6,674 nucleotides of DNA from JAGTVB01 sp049282355 (GTDB lineage: Bacteria > Pseudomonadota > Gammaproteobacteria > HK1): assembly GCA_049282355.1 (NCBI GenBank), contig JBAPTW010000082.1, positions 1-6,674 of the forward strand. Reading direction: 5' to 3'. Position 1 is the first letter of the stretch. Each line of letters opens with the position of its first letter. Below the pieces are notes generated by a model. That model did not search any database. It was given only the letters and a program-made list of their open reading frames with translations, and was not told where the DNA came from. This document shows positions 1 to 6,489 of the stretch, piece by piece. A program made the translations under genes and the position numbers.

Positions 1-2
1 TG

Positions 3-254
3 GCGCCGGTGAGCGGAATTTATTACCCCGTTAAGGTACTTCCCGAATGGCTGCAAGGCGTTGCGCATGCGCTACCGTCCAGTCATGTCTTCGAAGGCAT
101 GCGAGCGGTGCTGTTCCACCAGACCTATCGCCTCGATCTGTACCTGCACGCGGTGGTGTTAAACATCGTCTACTTAGCCTTCGGCATCGCCACCTTTCTC
201 TACGCCTTTCGTATCGCGCGACGCCGCGGCTTGTTACTCTCAATGGGAGAGTAG
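3..254 (+). CDS. ABC-2 type transporter permease, C-terminal fragment
   Basis: This is the last 83 codons of an inner-membrane permease whose start lies left of the window; the reading frame is open from the first complete codon. The visible part begins APVSGIYYPVKVLPEWLQ, followed by an ALPSSHVFEGMRAVLF segment. A hydrophobic helix comes next at about AVVLNIVYLAFGIATFLYAF, then a basic cytoplasmic tail (RIARRRG). The pattern of a periplasmic loop with 'P..LP.WLQ...ALP..H..E..R', then a last membrane helix and a basic tail, is typical of ABC-2 permeases of the NodJ/DrrB kind. These pair with an ATPase to export polysaccharides, lipids or drugs. The substrate cannot be told from this fragment, and the ATPase gene would be expected upstream, outside the window. 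It converges on panD with 135 bp between the stop codons. Confidence 0.8.
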   Translation, partial: APVSGIYYPVKVLPEWLQGVAHALPSSHVFEGMRAVLFHQTYRLDLYLHAVVLNIVYLAFGIATFLYAFRIARRRGLLLSMGE

Positions 255-389
255 TCGCCCGTCCCCGAAGATGTCATCAGCCCCAATTCCAGCACCGCAA
301 ATACCATGGGCCACACACAAACACAGCTTCAAAGGTGGAAACCGGCGTGATGGATGGTGCTTGGCCTCTGTTGAGGGACGGCTTAGGTG
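255..389. other. Convergent intergenic region without a clear terminator
   Basis: This gap lies between the stop of the permease gene (+) and the stop of panD (-). I looked for a GC-rich hairpin followed by a T-run on either strand and found none. The only stem is a 4-bp CCTC/GAGG with a TGTT loop at 365-376 and no T-tract. Termination here may be Rho-dependent, or the two transcripts may overlap. Confidence 0.4.
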
Positions 390-770
390 TTAAGCGGCTT
401 GAACCGGGATAGTATTACTGGTACGCACAATGCCATTGTCCGCATCCAAGTAAACAAGGCTGGGCTTGAAGCGCGCGACCTCTTTTTGTTCCAGGCCGCA
501 ATACGCACAAATAATGATCTTATCGCGGGGTTTTGCCTTATGCGCGGCGGCGCCGTTGATGGAAATGATACCCGACCCCTTTTCCGCTTGGATGACATAG
601 GTGGTAAAGCGCTCGCCGTTAGTGACATTGTAAATCTGGATCTGTTCGAACTCATGGATATTCGCGGCCCGGAGCAAATCGGCATCGATGGCACACGAGC
701 CCTCGTAATCAGGCTCAGCGTGCGTGACGCGGGCGCTGTGGAGTTTGGCCTTTAGCATTGTTATATACAT
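390..770 (-). CDS. panD: Aspartate 1-decarboxylase (pyruvoyl-dependent)
   Basis: PanD decarboxylates L-aspartate to beta-alanine in the cytoplasm; beta-alanine is the precursor used by PanC to make pantothenate and hence CoA. The protein is 126 residues, the usual length. It is made as a proenzyme that cleaves itself at Gly24-Ser25 to give the pyruvoyl group, and the YEGSC motif places G24 and S25 exactly there. Other family residues are present at the expected positions: K9, H11, R54, T57, Y58 (NVTNGERFTTY) and N72 in the NGAAAH motif. The C-terminus (IPVQAA) also matches. I chose the ATG at 768-770 because it puts Ser at position 25 and has an AGGA Shine-Dalgarno sequence 9 nt upstream; an in-frame GTG at 798-800 would add ten unrelated residues. 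No panB or panC is visible, so the gene stands alone here, with its own promoter. Confidence 0.96.
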   Translation of the reverse strand: MYITMLKAKLHSARVTHAEPDYEGSCAIDADLLRAANIHEFEQIQIYNVTNGERFTTYVIQAEKGSGIISINGAAAHKAKPRDKIIICAYCGLEQKEVARFKPSLVYLDADNGIVRTSNTIPVQAA

Positions 771-814
771 CTTTCGTCTTCCTCTGCATGGGCTCCACAA
801 GGCGAGAGCGGCGA

Positions 815-843
815 ATTATCGACCATCCGTTACCGCAGTGCAA
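815..843 (-). promoter_or_regulatory. Predicted sigma-70 promoter of panD
   Basis: On the minus strand a -35-like TTGCAC (838-843) and a -10 GATAAT (815-820, five of six consensus bases) are separated by exactly 17 bp. Transcription would start near position 808, giving a leader of about 38 nt that contains the panD Shine-Dalgarno sequence. The -35 keeps only the TTG core. Confidence 0.55.
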
Positions 844-974
844 TATCGGTTTTCCGAGATCGAGCCCACTTCGCCCTACCGACCGGCATGGGTGCCAGCC
901 GAGCGCTCACCCTCGCCAGCGCCGGCTGAAACGTTGGCCAAGGATCGCCTGCCGATTCCCGCGAGGCTGAGCGC

Positions 975-1919
975 ATGCCAGTGAGCGTTCAGTTTTTGGG
1001 TAGCGAGGGGGTGTTTTCGCGGAGCGTGCTGCAGGCGCTTCTGGTGGCAGGAGGCAATGTCGTGAAGGTTTGGCTGGCCGGTACGACCGTCTCCAGCGTT
1101 GTCGCCAAGGCACCAGGGTCGGCGCATTTACCCCCTATTCCAGTAGAAAACCTCAATACCTTAGGTGGAATGGCCCGGGCATGGGGCATCCCACAGCAAG
1201 CGATTACCAGCGCCCGCGAGCTGCGTTCCCCGCAACCGGCAGGTATCGATCCCGTCGACATCCTGTTGGCGGCATGTTTTCCGTTTCGGCTGCCGAAGTG
1301 GCTCCTCGCTTTGCCTACGAACGGATGCCTTAATCTTCATCCGTCGCTGCTGCCCGCATATCGCGGTCCAACCCCATTGTTCTGGCAGCTACGCGCCGGA
1401 CTATCCACAGGGGGAATCACCCTGCACGTCATGACTGAAGCGCTGGACGCGGGTGATATTGTGGCGCAAGAAAGCCTGTTCTTCCCTCCAGGGATTACCG
1501 CCATGGCGGCAAACCAGCAGCTTGCTGAAATCGGTGGGCGCCTGGTCGTGGGCGCGCTAGCTACACTGGAGGGCGGAACGCTTCGCCGGCGATCGCAAGA
1601 GGAGCAGGATGCAAGCTATTTTTCATGGCCCAAGGAGAGCGACTTTCGCCTTTGCACCCATTGGCCTGCGGAGCGGGCATTTCGCTTCATACGGGGAACC
1701 GCAGACTGGAGTCGCCCGTACTCGCTGTTGTTTGGTGACCGCCGCTTTTCCATCGCTGGGGTGACAGGCTTCTCGCCGGATGGAGTGCTCGATAACCCGT
1801 GGGAATGGCGAGGCGCTGAGTTATGGGTTCGGTTTAGACCCGGCATTCTTCGCGCTATCCCAGTCGAGATGCCGTCGTCGCACGCCGCTGCTTACGAGCT
1901 TTTTAAAATGCCTCGTTAG
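975..1919 (+). CDS. Formyltransferase family protein, related to but distinct from Fmt
   Basis: This 314-residue protein belongs to the 10-formyltetrahydrofolate-dependent formyltransferase family. The N-terminal domain (about 1-190) carries the catalytic set: N120, H122, the SLLP loop at 124-127 followed by YRG, and D158 in the LDAGD motif, matching the Asn-His-Asp triad of PurN and Fmt. The segment before it (ILLAACFPFRLPKWLL...GCLN) aligns with the folate-binding strand of Fmt. A C-terminal domain from about 205 (SYFSWPKESDFR, then AFRFIRGTADWSRPYS) resembles Formyl_trans_C. The N-terminal region lacks the TQPDRPAGRG loop, which in E. coli Fmt contacts the initiator tRNA, so the substrate may not be Met-tRNA. 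Sugar nucleotides or amino sugars are possible, but no sugar genes are nearby. GAGG lies 8 nt before the ATG. The gene is divergent from panD, and its TAG overlaps the stop of the converging deformylase gene. Confidence 0.82.
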   Translation: MPVSVQFLGSEGVFSRSVLQALLVAGGNVVKVWLAGTTVSSVVAKAPGSAHLPPIPVENLNTLGGMARAWGIPQQAITSARELRSPQPAGIDPVDILLAACFPFRLPKWLLALPTNGCLNLHPSLLPAYRGPTPLFWQLRAGLSTGGITLHVMTEALDAGDIVAQESLFFPPGITAMAANQQLAEIGGRLVVGALATLEGGTLRRRSQEEQDASYFSWPKESDFRLCTHWPAERAFRFIRGTADWSRPYSLLFGDRRFSIAGVTGFSPDGVLDNPWEWRGAELWVRFRPGILRAIPVEMPSSHAAAYELFKMPR

Positions 1920-2455
1920 CAGGGGAGATCAGCCAATTTTCCGGCGAGGCTCAACTCCTCTTCGAATCCGAAGCGACTGAGATCACGCATGCGTTGCGGG
2001 TAAAGCGTGCCGTCGAGATGGTCACATTCGTGCTGCACCACCCGCGCATGAAAGCCGTCGACTTCGCACTCGATCTGCTTGCCGTTCATGGCGTAGCCGG
2101 CATAGTGAATGCGCCGAAACCGAGGTACCAGACCGCGCAGGCCGGGTAGGCTGAGACAGCCTTCCCAGCCCTCGTCGGTGGCATCGTCCACCGGCTTCCA
2201 TTGAGGATTGATGAGTGCGGTTCGGGGAATGGGGGGTGCATTTGGATAGCGCGTCGTGGACGCCATTCCGAGCACTATTACACGCAGTTCCACGCCGATC
2301 TGGGGCGCCGCTAGGCCGACGCCGCTGCGGGCTGCCATGGTGTCGAAGAGATCTTGGACGAGCTGTTCAAGGGGCTCGGTGTCGAATGCCGTCACCGCCT
2401 CTGCGCGCCGACTGAGCAAGGGGTTGCCCATTCTCAGGAGCCGACGTTCTGCCAT
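1916..2455 (-). CDS. def: Peptide deformylase
   Basis: This is a metal-dependent hydrolase that removes the N-formyl group from the first methionine of new proteins at the ribosome exit. All three family motifs are intact in its 179 residues: GVGLAAPQ (45-52), EGCLS (98-102, metal ligand C100) and HECDH (142-146, ligands H142 and H146, catalytic E143). The sequence between them (GWEGCLSLPGLRGLVPR, FHARVVQHECDHLDGTLYP) is of the class I recall as the second deformylase in Pseudomonas-like gammaproteobacteria. It differs from the E. coli Def that pairs with fmt, which has HEMDH. A second, housekeeping def elsewhere in the genome is therefore plausible (inference). The start follows the pmbA stop by 8 bp. 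An AGG overlapping that stop lies 7 nt before the ATG and a GGGAG 13 nt before it, so translation is probably coupled to pmbA. Confidence 0.95.
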   Translation of the reverse strand: MAERRLLRMGNPLLSRRAEAVTAFDTEPLEQLVQDLFDTMAARSGVGLAAPQIGVELRVIVLGMASTTRYPNAPPIPRTALINPQWKPVDDATDEGWEGCLSLPGLRGLVPRFRRIHYAGYAMNGKQIECEVDGFHARVVQHECDHLDGTLYPQRMRDLSRFGFEEELSLAGKLADLPC

Positions 2456-2463
2456 GTTCTTGC

Positions 2464-3822
2464 CTATTCTCCCGCTACGGTCATACGCGCGATGAGCACC
2501 GAACCGGTGCGGACATTGGTTCTGCTATCCACATCCGATGCGATAGCCTGAATACCTTGAAACATTTCTCGTAAATTGCCGGCGATGGTGATCTCTTGGA
2601 CGGGAAATTGAATCTCGCCCCGGCTGACCCAAAAACCGCTTGCCCCTCTGGAATAATCGCCGGTGACGAGATTGATGCCCATGCCCATCAGCTCGGTCAC
2701 CAAGAGACCCGTATCCATCTCGCGCAACAAATCCGCTAAGTCTATTGCGCCCGGATCGATGGTGAGGTTGTGTACGCCTCCGGCATTGCCCGTGGTCTGC
2801 ATTCCGAGCTTGCGCGCCGAGTAGCTGCTGAGCACATAGCCTTGCAACACGCCATCGGCGACGATGTCACGCGCCCGGGTGGCCACACCTTCCTGATCGA
2901 AGGGTGTGCTGCCGAGGCCCTTGCTGAGATGGGGCTGCTCGTGGATATGAACAAAGTCAGAGAAAATGCGTTTCCCGAGGTGATCCCATAGAAAGCTAGC
3001 TTTTCGATACAGATTGGCTCCGCGGATGGCGTTGACGAGGTGACTGAAGAGACCAGCGGCGATCTGCGCAACGAAGACGACAGGAACCTGCCTGGTCGAG
3101 AGCTGGCGGGCGCCGAGTCGGCGCAAGGCGCGCTCAGCGGCCTTGGCACCGACGCCCTCAGGGGATTCAAGTGCGGTCGGATCGCGGGCAACGCTGTACC
3201 AATGATCGCGTTGCATGCCCGCGGCGTCCTCAGCGATGACCGCACAACTGAGGCTATGGCGCGTGCGGGCGTAATGACCAATGAAGCCATGGGTGTTACC
3301 GTAGACGTGCTGACTATCGGAGTGGGCAACGGTGGCACCCTCGGAGTTGGTGATCCGGGGATCGCGCTGTCGAGCCGCACTTTCGATGCTCAGGGCGAGC
3401 TCAATGGCCTCGGCCGTTTCGAGTCTCCAGGGATGTCGCAAATCAAGATTCGGGATCGCGGTTGGCATCAGCTCGGCATCGGCAAGGCCGGCGTGCGGGT
3501 CTTCGGACGTGAACCGGGCGATAGCGCAGGCGGCGGCCACGGTTTCGCGCACGGCTTGCCAACGCAAGTCGTTGGTGCTTGCCGAGCCTCGCTGCTGGCC
3601 GTGGTAGACCGTCAAGGCCAGACCTCGGTCGCGCACATGCTCGATGGTGTCTACCTCGCCCAGGCGCACCGAGGCTGTCAACCCAACGCTTGCGGTCACG
3701 GCTGCCTCTGCAGAGGTTGCGCCGTGTTGCTTGGCCTCTGCCAGCACATCGGCTACGAGCCCTTTGAGGCGATCGAGATCTACCTCCGCAGCGTGTTCTT
3801 CCGCCGTTTGCAGAGAAGTCAT
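2464..3822 (-). CDS. pmbA: TldE/PmbA subunit of the TldD-TldE metalloprotease
   Basis: TldE (PmbA) forms a heterodimeric protease with TldD in the cytoplasm. In E. coli the pair removes the leader of microcin B17 and degrades CcdA antitoxin; the metal site lies in TldD, and TldE is a structurally similar partner without it. The 452 residues match the E. coli length (450) and align over the whole protein. Conserved stretches include GLALTVYHGQQRGSASTNDL, ITNSEGA, TRHSLS, LYRKASFL, HLSKGLGSTPFDQEGV and the C-terminal block MGMGINLVTGDYSRGASGFW followed by EITIAGNL. No tldD is in the window; in many genomes tldD and tldE are unlinked. The ATG at 3820-3822 has no recognisable Shine-Dalgarno sequence. 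It lies 18 bp after the stop of the upstream c-di-GMP gene and in the same frame, which suggests re-initiation after that gene. Confidence 0.95.
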   Translation of the reverse strand: MTSLQTAEEHAAEVDLDRLKGLVADVLAEAKQHGATSAEAAVTASVGLTASVRLGEVDTIEHVRDRGLALTVYHGQQRGSASTNDLRWQAVRETVAAACAIARFTSEDPHAGLADAELMPTAIPNLDLRHPWRLETAEAIELALSIESAARQRDPRITNSEGATVAHSDSQHVYGNTHGFIGHYARTRHSLSCAVIAEDAAGMQRDHWYSVARDPTALESPEGVGAKAAERALRRLGARQLSTRQVPVVFVAQIAAGLFSHLVNAIRGANLYRKASFLWDHLGKRIFSDFVHIHEQPHLSKGLGSTPFDQEGVATRARDIVADGVLQGYVLSSYSARKLGMQTTGNAGGVHNLTIDPGAIDLADLLREMDTGLLVTELMGMGINLVTGDYSRGASGFWVSRGEIQFPVQEITIAGNLREMFQGIQAIASDVDSRTNVRTGSVLIARMTVAGE

Positions 3823-3840
3823 GTCTAGTCGCTGCTCGAA

Positions 3841-6042
3841 TTACGGGAGGAATTTAGTGGCTTGCGAGAGTTGCATTTCCGCCAGGGGCCGCGGCCGGCC
3901 GACACCATAACCTTGGGCATAGTTTACCCCTATTTCTCGCAGCTCTCCCAATATCGCTTGGTTCTCAACGAAATTGGCGACGGTTTGTTTGCCCATGACG
4001 TGACCGATGGCGTTGATCGCCTGCACCAGCTCTCTGTCCACTGGATCCTCGAGAATATCGCGTACGAAGATGCCGTCGATTTTCAGGATATCCACCGGCA
4101 GGGTCTTGAGATAGGCGAAAGAGGATAAACCCGCCCCAAAATTGTCCAGAGCGAAGAGACAGCCAATTTTCTGCAGCGCGCGGATGAGTCTGGCCGTGTC
4201 GACCATGTTCACCACGGCTGCGGTTTCCGAAATTTCGAAACAGATATGCTGGGGCGGGATGTCCATCGCCTTGAACTGACCGCAGGCGAAGTCAATGAAA
4301 CTCGCATCCGTGAGTGAACCGCCCGATAGGTTAATCAGAAACAGCTTGGCGTCCTCTAGCGCGCTACGATGGCTTGCGAGCCAGGCGAAAGTGGTGGCGA
4401 TGACCCAGCGGTCCAGTGGAGCGGCGAGGTTATACCGCTCGGCCGTCGGCAGAAAAGCCCCAGGGGGAATGGGCACTCCTTCTTCGTCTTCCATTCGCAG
4501 CAACAGCTCGTAACGGTCGGCCGGGCTGGCCTGGCCATCGATGGCGACGATCGGCTGAAAATCCAATGTAAAGCGATTTTCACGCAGCGCGTGCTGAATC
4601 CGAGCAATCCATTGATTGTCGTCACGCCGGCGTCGACCATTGACCGCTTCACCATGGTGGATATGAATGCGGTTGCGGCCCTGTCGCTTGGCGGCGTAAC
4701 AGGCAAGATCCCCAGCGTTTAATACCTCGGTGACGGTTTGACTAGCCGCGGTGATACCGACCAAGCCGATGCTTGCGCCGATTTTGAAGGTCTGGCTCTC
4801 CCATACAAAATGGAACCTTTCCACCGTCGCGCGCAGCGCATTGGCAACACGGGTGGCCTGCTTTAGCGAGCAGTGCTCCATCAACACAGCGAATTCATCA
4901 CCGCCGAGGCGGGCCAGCGTGTCACGCTTCCTCACCCGGGAAAGCAACAGGGCAGCCAGTTGTTGTAGCAGCACATCGCCCGCCCTGTGTCCGCAGGTGT
5001 CGTTGATGCGTTTGAACTGGTCCAGGTCGAGATAGCACAACGCATGGGCCGAGCGATCGGCGCGCGCGGTTTCGAGGACCCGCTGCAAACGGTGCTCCAG
5101 CTCACGACGGTTGACGAGTCCCGTAAGGGCGTCGTGGCTGGCGTCGTAGGAAAGCTGTTCCGAAAGCTGATGGGCTTCTGTGATGTCCTGACAAACGACC
5201 AGAACAGTGGCCTTGTTATCGATGTCCGTGACCGCGCGGGCGGTTTCTCTCACCCAAAATCGCGCCCCGCTTTTGCGCTGCTTCTCCGCCTCCCAGCGGT
5301 GCACGGCGCTGGGATTGTCCATGCAGGCCCTGAGCTGCGCGGTGATTTCTACCCCTTGCTCGGCAACATGAATGGCCGTGAGCGGTTGTCCCACAAGCTC
5401 ATCGACACGATAGCCAAGCTCCTTGGCGCCAAAACGATTTATCGAGCAGATTGTCCCCACTGGATCGACGGTAAAGAGCATGACCGGATTGTTGTCGTAC
5501 AGAAACCGATAGCGATTATCACTGGCGCGAAGGGCCTCTTGGATACGCTGACACTCATCGCGTTCTTGCCGGGCAACCTCGCACAGCCAGGCGTTCTCGG
5601 CGAGCAGGCGTTGCCGGTCGACGGTGTCGTTGACGATGGACAACAACCCATTGAGAATCGGGGTCTCAGTAGCGTAAGCTAAAGTGTCGTCCTCGAGCGC
5701 CTGCCGATACCGCGCCAACGCAGGCAGGTGGGTCATGACCACCAAGCTCACCTGCTGCGCGTTCAAGCGCGAGAGCAGCTGAACAGCATCGCTATCGGCC
5801 GACCCGCCATCGAGCAACGCGATATCGAAACGTTGCTGGCGCAGCTTGTTCGCCGCATGTTGGGCGGTATCGGCATTCTCCACCCTGTAGCCCCGATTGG
5901 TAAGAGTCAAGCCGAGCGTTTGACGAATGCTGGCATCGGTGGCGACGATGAGAACGCTCAGTTGCTGGCGGCGCGTACGCCGGTTCGGTGCCGCCTGCGG
6001 GAGTGGCCTGCCGGTGGCGGCGGCACGTTTGGCGCGTCTCAT
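3841..6042 (-). CDS. REC-PAS-GGDEF-EAL cyclic-di-GMP signalling protein
   Basis: This 733-residue cytoplasmic protein has four domains. Residues 28-140 are receiver-like, with the phosphoacceptor Asp kept (D78) but Ala-Thr (34-35) replacing the acidic pair and Thr (127) replacing the lysine. Residues about 175-295 form a PAS domain (YRFLYDNNPVML). Residues about 305-460 are GGDEF, with HDALTGLVNRR, DLDQFKRIND, GHRAGD, an RKRD inhibitory site (371-374) five residues before GGDEF (380-384). It should make c-di-GMP. Residues about 480-733 are EAL, with ELLLR (512-516), N571, E603 and K654 kept, but the DDFG motif is DNFG (N634) and the AEGVE motif is ANFVE (N690). Phosphodiesterase activity is therefore doubtful. 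I prefer the ATG at 6040-6042 because GAGGTG precedes it by 4 nt; an in-frame TTG eight codons upstream lacks this. It is the first gene of the operon with pmbA and def. Confidence 0.93.
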   Translation of the reverse strand: MRRAKRAAATGRPLPQAAPNRRTRRQQLSVLIVATDASIRQTLGLTLTNRGYRVENADTAQHAANKLRQQRFDIALLDGGSADSDAVQLLSRLNAQQVSLVVMTHLPALARYRQALEDDTLAYATETPILNGLLSIVNDTVDRQRLLAENAWLCEVARQERDECQRIQEALRASDNRYRFLYDNNPVMLFTVDPVGTICSINRFGAKELGYRVDELVGQPLTAIHVAEQGVEITAQLRACMDNPSAVHRWEAEKQRKSGARFWVRETARAVTDIDNKATVLVVCQDITEAHQLSEQLSYDASHDALTGLVNRRELEHRLQRVLETARADRSAHALCYLDLDQFKRINDTCGHRAGDVLLQQLAALLLSRVRKRDTLARLGGDEFAVLMEHCSLKQATRVANALRATVERFHFVWESQTFKIGASIGLVGITAASQTVTEVLNAGDLACYAAKRQGRNRIHIHHGEAVNGRRRRDDNQWIARIQHALRENRFTLDFQPIVAIDGQASPADRYELLLRMEDEEGVPIPPGAFLPTAERYNLAAPLDRWVIATTFAWLASHRSALEDAKLFLINLSGGSLTDASFIDFACGQFKAMDIPPQHICFEISETAAVVNMVDTARLIRALQKIGCLFALDNFGAGLSSFAYLKTLPVDILKIDGIFVRDILEDPVDRELVQAINAIGHVMGKQTVANFVENQAILGELREIGVNYAQGYGVGRPRPLAEMQLSQATKFLP

Positions 6043-6046
6043 GGGG

Positions 6047-6052
6047 CACCTC
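6047..6052 (-). promoter_or_regulatory. Shine-Dalgarno sequence that sets the start of the GGDEF-EAL gene
   Basis: The minus strand reads GAGGTG, then CCCC, then ATG. This strong site favours the ATG at 6040-6042 over the in-frame TTG at 6064-6066, which would add only MATTTRCP. Confidence 0.7.
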
Positions 6053-6146
6053 GTTGTCGTTGCCAAAGCGCCGGCAGGTGATGGAATGCAACATCTGGTT
6101 CGCAGCGCTGGTGGACCCGTCGGTGGTGCGCATTTTTGGGCGCTTT

Positions 6147-6168
6147 AGGAATCAGGGCGATTATTCCT
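6147..6168. repeat. Inverted repeat AGGAAT-N10-ATTCCT
   Basis: Perfect 6-bp arms are separated by 10 bp, about 105 bp upstream of the GGDEF-EAL start codon. The centre-to-centre spacing of 16 bp is near one and a half helical turns. It could be a regulator binding site for the operon, but arms this short can arise by chance. Confidence 0.25.
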
Positions 6169-6337
6169 GGAAACAACGAAGGAACATCGTCATCATCGCC
6201 CCTTGTACCAGCGCAGACGGGCTTAGCATATCGGTGTTGCGCATTCACGGGGACTGATGTAAGCCGGTGCTTCTGTACTGCACTGCGCCAGCGTGTGATC
6301 GATTGCGTGTGAAGCATGGGGTTGGACTAACATCGAA

Positions 6338-6366
6338 TTAACATTGCATAAGAAGCGGACCATAGC
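6338..6366 (+). promoter_or_regulatory. Possible upstream promoter of uvrD
   Basis: TTAACA (6338-6343, five of six -35 bases) is followed after 17 bp by CATAGC (6361-6366), which shares only three bases with the -10 consensus. If used, it would give a leader of about 115 nt containing the direct repeats. It is an alternative to the start-proximal element at 6477. Confidence 0.25.
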
Positions 6367-6435
6367 ATGATTCGTTAAGTAGGAACAGAGGGTTACAAGC
6401 CGGCGTCGATCGATACTTTTCGCTTGGCGGTCACA

Positions 6436-6462
6436 CGTTCTCTCATAAAGCGTTCTCTCATA
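6436..6462 (+). repeat. Two direct copies of CGTTCTCTCATA upstream of uvrD
   Basis: Identical 12-bp copies lie at 6436-6447 and 6451-6462, separated by AAG, so the period is 15 bp. They end 27 bp before the uvrD start codon and cover the place where a -35 element for the TACAAT box would sit. A regulator binding tandem half-sites is one explanation; a small local duplication is the other. Confidence 0.5.
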
Positions 6463-6467
6463 GAGAG
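6455..6467 (+). repeat. Small hairpin CTCTC-ATA-GAGAG
   Basis: A perfect 5-bp stem with a 3-nt loop begins inside the second direct repeat. Its right arm is GAGAG followed by G, the only purine-rich, ribosome-site-like sequence near uvrD, but it ends 22 nt before the ATG, too far for normal initiation. No T-run follows, so it is not an obvious terminator. Confidence 0.35.
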
Positions 6468-6476
6468 GCGATTCGG

Positions 6477-6482
6477 TACAAT
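6477..6482 (+). promoter_or_regulatory. Candidate -10 element TACAAT close to the uvrD start
   Basis: TACAAT matches the sigma-70 -10 hexamer at five of six positions and ends 7 nt before the uvrD ATG. Transcription would begin at or next to the start codon, giving a leaderless or nearly leaderless mRNA, in keeping with the absence of a Shine-Dalgarno sequence. No good -35 sits at 16-18 bp; that place holds the direct repeat. Confidence 0.35.
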
Positions 6483-6489
6483 CTCGACA

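Larger units (their letters stand above)
6043..6489. other. Gene-free divergent intergenic region
   Basis: About 447 bp lie between the start of the minus-strand operon and the start of uvrD. Open frames here encode composition-biased peptides with no recognisable family and no good ribosome binding site, so I do not call a gene. The stretch holds an inverted repeat at 6147-6168, a TTAACA at 6338-6343 that could be a -35 for uvrD, a 12-bp direct repeat at 6436-6462, a small hairpin at 6455-6467 and a TACAAT at 6477-6482. I see no tRNA and no terminator with a T-run. I could not identify a convincing minus-strand promoter for the operon. Confidence 0.6.

Noticed and set aside
259..381. CCGTCCC and GGGACGG inverted pair around the permease-panD gap
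   Set aside because: Seven-bp arms about 109 bp apart, no T-run and no mobile-element feature between them; likely chance.
2742..3380. Open frame of 212 codons on the minus strand overlapping pmbA
   Set aside because: Same strand but another frame of pmbA, and rich in Ser, Pro and Arg as out-of-frame translations are.
3040..3828. Open frame of 262 codons on the plus strand opposite pmbA
   Set aside because: It is antisense to a full-length, well-conserved TldE/PmbA and resembles no family; high-GC codon usage often leaves such frames open.
4987..5682. Open frame of 231 codons on the plus strand opposite the GGDEF-EAL gene
   Set aside because: It lies wholly antisense to the PAS and GGDEF coding region, whose motifs are intact; no recognisable domain or ribosome site.
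6042..6066. TTG start eight codons upstream for the GGDEF-EAL protein
   Set aside because: The downstream ATG has a strong GAGGTG ribosome site at good spacing; the added residues belong to no domain.
6437..6455. GTTC direct repeat as an alphaproteobacterial-type LexA box upstream of uvrD
   Set aside because: That box is GTTC-N7-GTTC; here the spacing is 11 bp, and the proteins point to a gammaproteobacterium. The CTG-N10-CAG box was also not found.
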